Assembly: GCA_022072095.1 (NCBI GenBank)
Contig: JAJVIJ010000012.1
Coordinates: 86,248 to 150,247, forward strand
DNA length: 64,000 nt
Reading direction: 5' to 3'
From: Rhodocyclaceae bacterium
GTDB lineage: Bacteria > Pseudomonadota > Gammaproteobacteria > Burkholderiales > Rhodocyclaceae
Shown: positions 61,627 to 64,000 of the stretch, in pieces
Numbering within the stretch: position 1 is the first letter of the stretch
Layout of the letters: every line of letters begins with the position of its first letter
The notes under the pieces: model-generated
The model's database searches: none
What the model was told of the DNA's origin: nothing
What the model saw: only the letters and a program-made list of their open reading frames with translations
Program-made: the position numbers and the translations under genes

Positions 61627-62070
61627 ATGTTTCGTCATGTGTTGGTCCCGACTGACGGTTCCGAATTGTCCGGCAAGGCGGTTGGTCAAGCAGTCAGCTT
61701 CGCGAAGGAAGCCGGCGCGCGCATCACGTTCTACTACGCCAAGCAGGACTTTCCGCTGTCGCTGTACGGTGAAGGCGCGCTGATCGAGCCGATCTCGCCG
61801 GAAGCGTTTGCGCAGATGATGGATACCAAGGCCAAGGAGGTGCTGGACAAGGCGGTGGCTCAGGCGAAGGCAGCCGGTGTCCAGGCGGAAGCCGTTTCGA
61901 CCGTGTCCGATTCGCCTTACATGGGCATCATCGCCGCCGCCAAGGCAGGTCAGTGCGATCTGATCTTCATGGCGTCGCACGGACGTCGCGGCCTCTCCGG
62001 CATGTTGCTCGGTTCGGAAACGCAAAAGGTGCTCACGCACTCGAGCATTCCGGTTCTGGTTTATCGGTAG
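61627..62070 (+). CDS. Universal stress protein UspA family
   Basis: The 147-residue single-domain Usp begins MFRHVLVPTDGSELSGKAVG. It ends with the ATP-loop pattern MASHGRRGLSGMLLGSETQK and THSSIPVLVYR, which is the G-x2-G-x9-G(S/T) nucleotide-binding type. GGAGGTGG lies seven bases before ATG, an exceptionally good ribosome-binding site. It is monocistronic and may be induced by low oxygen through the box upstream. Confidence 0.93.
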   Translation: MFRHVLVPTDGSELSGKAVGQAVSFAKEAGARITFYYAKQDFPLSLYGEGALIEPISPEAFAQMMDTKAKEVLDKAVAQAKAAGVQAEAVSTVSDSPYMGIIAAAKAGQCDLIFMASHGRRGLSGMLLGSETQKVLTHSSIPVLVYR

Positions 62071-62100
62071 GCTCATTCAGCGCTCGCCCTGTCCCGTTCG

Positions 62101-64000
62101 TCATCGTGGCAAGACTCCGGGGCAGGTCGCACCGTCATCGCCGGGTTTGCGTGCCTGTAGGGTGATGGTAGTGGGGGGCGCCGCACCGTAGCGGCCAGCT
62201 CCCCCCGCGAGCCGTCCCGGCACCACCGACGGTTGCACGTCGGCGTAGAGCGTGGTGCGCTGGCGGGGGCGCCGCCCCAGGCGGGTGATCCAGCGCTCCA
62301 TGTCCGCCGCGGTCATCTCCTGACCATGCTTGGCGCCGGCGGCGCGTGAGATGCTCTCGTTCATCAGCGTGCCGCCGAGATCGTTGGCACCCGCGCCCAG
62401 GCAGGCGCTCGCACCCTCGATGCCCATCTTCACCCAGGAAGTCTGGATGTTGGGGATCAGCGGGTGCAGCACCAGCCGCGCCACCGCGTGCATCAGCACC
62501 GCCTCGCGGAAGGTCGGCCCGCGGCGCGCGCCGCCGCGCCGGTAGATGGGCGCTTCCATGTGCACGAAGGGCAGCGGCACGAACTCGGTGAAGCCGCCGC
62601 TGCGCGCCTGCAGGTCGCGGAGGTGCAGCAGATGGCGCGCCCAGTGCTCGGGCCGGTCGGTGTGGCCGAACATGATGGTGGCAGTGGAGCGCAGCCCCAG
62701 GGCATGGGCGGTCTCCATCACCTCCAGCCACTGGGCGGTGCTGACCTTGTCCGGGCAGATCAGCGCGCGCACCTCGTCGTCGAGGATCTCGGCGGCGGTG
62801 CCCGGCAGCGTCGCGAGCCCCGCCTCCTGGAGCCGCGCCAGATAGTCGTGCAGCGGCAGGCCCAGGGTGCGTGCGCCCTGTGTGACCTCGAGCGGCGAGA
62901 ACGCATGGATGTGCATCTCCGGCACCGCCGCCTTCACCGCGCGGCAGATGTCGAGATAGGTGTCGCCGGTGTAGTCGGGGTGGATGCCGCCCTGCATGCA
63001 GACTTCGGTGGCGCCGCGCTGCCAGGCCTCGCGGGTGCGCGCGGCGATTTCGTCGAGATCGAGCCGGTAGGGCTTGCCGCGCAGATCCTCGTGGGTCTTG
63101 CCCTTGGAGAACGCGCAGAAGCTGCACGCATGCAGGCAGATGTTGGTGTAGTTGATGTTGCGGTTGACGGCGTAGCTGACCACCTCGCCGCACTGCTCGC
63201 CGCGCAGTGCATCGGCAGCGGCGCAGACCGCCTCGAACTCGGCGCCGCGCGCCTGGAACAGGCGCACGATCCCGGCCTCGTCGAGGCGCTCGCCGCGCCG
63301 GGCGCGGGCAATGATGGCGCGCACCGTAGCGCCCATCGCGGGCGGCGCGCAGCGCCAGCCCTCGCGTTCGGTGGTGAACGTCGGCGCCTCACCCGCCCCC
63401 GGGCTCCAGGGGTCGCGGCGCGCCAGACCGTCGCTGTCCATGGCACGGCGCACGGCGGTGGCCATCTCGGGCGCCTGCCAACGCGCCAGTTCGCGCGTGT
63501 AAGCCGGATACAGCGCCAGACGCTCCACCAGCAGCTTGCCGGCGGCGGCGGTCTGCGCGGCCAGCGCCTCCAGATGCGGCCAGGGTTTTTCGGGATTGAC
63601 GAAATCGGGGGTCACCGGCGACACCCCGCCCCAGTCGTTGATGCCCGCCGCGATCAACTGCGGCAGATCACCCTCGTTGAGGTTGGGCGGCGTCTGCAGG
63701 TTCATCTCCGGCGGGAAGATCAACCGCGCCGCGGCGATGGTCCAGAGCAGCTCCGCGAGGGGCGCATCGGGCGCCTGCGCCATGCGCGTGCCGGCCTTGG
63801 CGCGGAAATTCTGAATGATGATTTCCTGCAAGTGCCCGTGGCGCTCGTGCAGTTCGCGCAGCGCGAACAGGGCATCGAGGCGCTCGGCGCGGGTCTCGCC
63901 GATGCCGATCAGGATGCCGGTGGTGAAGGGAATCGCCAGCTCGCCAGCGGCGGCGATGCAGGCCAGGCGCAGCGCCGGCACCTTGTCCGGCGAGCCGAAA
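62101..64000 (-). CDS. fbiC: FO synthase, CofG-CofH fusion FbiC (5' end outside the window)
   Basis: FbiC makes 7,8-didemethyl-8-hydroxy-5-deazariboflavin (FO), the chromophore of coenzyme F420, from tyrosine and a flavin-pathway pyrimidine. The frame stays open through the window edge, so the N-terminus is missing. Residues from the edge on (SPDKVPALRLAC, ELAIPFTTGILIGIGETRAE, GINDWGGVSPVTPDFVNP) are the C-terminal part of CofG. The CofH radical-SAM half follows with the cluster motif CLHACSFCAFSKGK (CX3CX2C), EVCMQGGIHPDYTGDTY and GGTLMNESISRAAGAKHGQE. The remaining part is 632 codons; complete fusions are about 800-860. No other F420 gene is in the window. Confidence 0.93.
   Translation of the reverse strand, partial: FGSPDKVPALRLACIAAAGELAIPFTTGILIGIGETRAERLDALFALRELHERHGHLQEIIIQNFRAKAGTRMAQAPDAPLAELLWTIAAARLIFPPEMNLQTPPNLNEGDLPQLIAAGINDWGGVSPVTPDFVNPEKPWPHLEALAAQTAAAGKLLVERLALYPAYTRELARWQAPEMATAVRRAMDSDGLARRDPWSPGAGEAPTFTTEREGWRCAPPAMGATVRAIIARARRGERLDEAGIVRLFQARGAEFEAVCAAADALRGEQCGEVVSYAVNRNINYTNICLHACSFCAFSKGKTHEDLRGKPYRLDLDEIAARTREAWQRGATEVCMQGGIHPDYTGDTYLDICRAVKAAVPEMHIHAFSPLEVTQGARTLGLPLHDYLARLQEAGLATLPGTAAEILDDEVRALICPDKVSTAQWLEVMETAHALGLRSTATIMFGHTDRPEHWARHLLHLRDLQARSGGFTEFVPLPFVHMEAPIYRRGGARRGPTFREAVLMHAVARLVLHPLIPNIQTSWVKMGIEGASACLGAGANDLGGTLMNESISRAAGAKHGQEMTAADMERWITRLGRRPRQRTTLYADVQPSVVPGRLAGGAGRYGAAPPTTITLQARKPGDDGATCPGVLPR

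Overview
The window is GC-rich, gene-dense DNA with no tRNA, rRNA, insertion sequence or CRISPR array that I can see. Gene content points to a betaproteobacterium, probably Rhodocyclales- or Burkholderiales-like. The main reasons are an Mla operon with mlaA inserted between mlaD and mlaC and followed by an ABC-2 pair, bolA and murA; EpsF/EpsG-type exopolysaccharide genes; a PEP-CTERM protein; and an intracellular PHB depolymerase with a Cys nucleophile. The lineage is inferred from gene order and motifs, not from a search.

Layout. Bases 1-3942 hold the end of a flagellar cluster (flgJ tail, flgK, flgL) and an unknown lipoprotein. 4062-6248 is the rpsP-rimM-trmD-rplS operon, followed without a gap by a five-gene Liv-type ABC importer (6259-10827). 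10928-16907 is mixed: PEP-CTERM SGNH esterase, SlyD-like isomerase, secreted hydrolase, PHB depolymerase, queuosine-precursor transporter and ispH. 16962-21464 carries two TRAP solute-binding proteins without membrane subunits, a CaiB-type CoA-transferase and a LiuC-like hydratase. 21489-24469 has a lytic transglycosylase and epsG/epsF; 24685-31592 has rarA, serB, a DAHP synthase gene and mfd.

The most unusual part is 31859-52669. It contains a JmjC-type oxygenase and then an MSHA-like type IV pilus system on the minus strand (mshM, L, N, E, G, I, J, K, two pilin-type genes and a class III adenylate cyclase). An NtrC-type response regulator sits at its upstream end and a PrsK-like histidine kinase at its downstream end. 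A separate prepilin gene beside the kinase has a textbook sigma-54 promoter and an upstream palindrome placed like an enhancer. One pilus protein (904 aa) looks like a tandemly duplicated pilin head whose second copy is split by an Ala-rich insertion of roughly 440 residues.

52883-60047 is a continuous plus-strand outer-membrane and envelope operon: mlaFEDACB, an ABC-2 exporter pair, bolA and murA. It is followed by a beta-CASP nuclease, a universal stress protein with a possible FNR/ANR box, and the 3' two-thirds of an FO synthase (fbiC, CofG-CofH fusion). The last suggests the organism makes the deazaflavin FO or coenzyme F420.

The genes suggest a lifestyle switching between flagellar motility and surface attachment. 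The MshE ATPase has an MshEN-type c-di-GMP-binding domain, an adenylate cyclase lies in the pilus operon, and a sigma-54 two-component system is positioned to control the pilin. No intergenic stretch exceeds 300 bases; the longest (13743-14001, 19255-19508, 31593-31858, 33762-34040) are described through their regulatory or repeat features.
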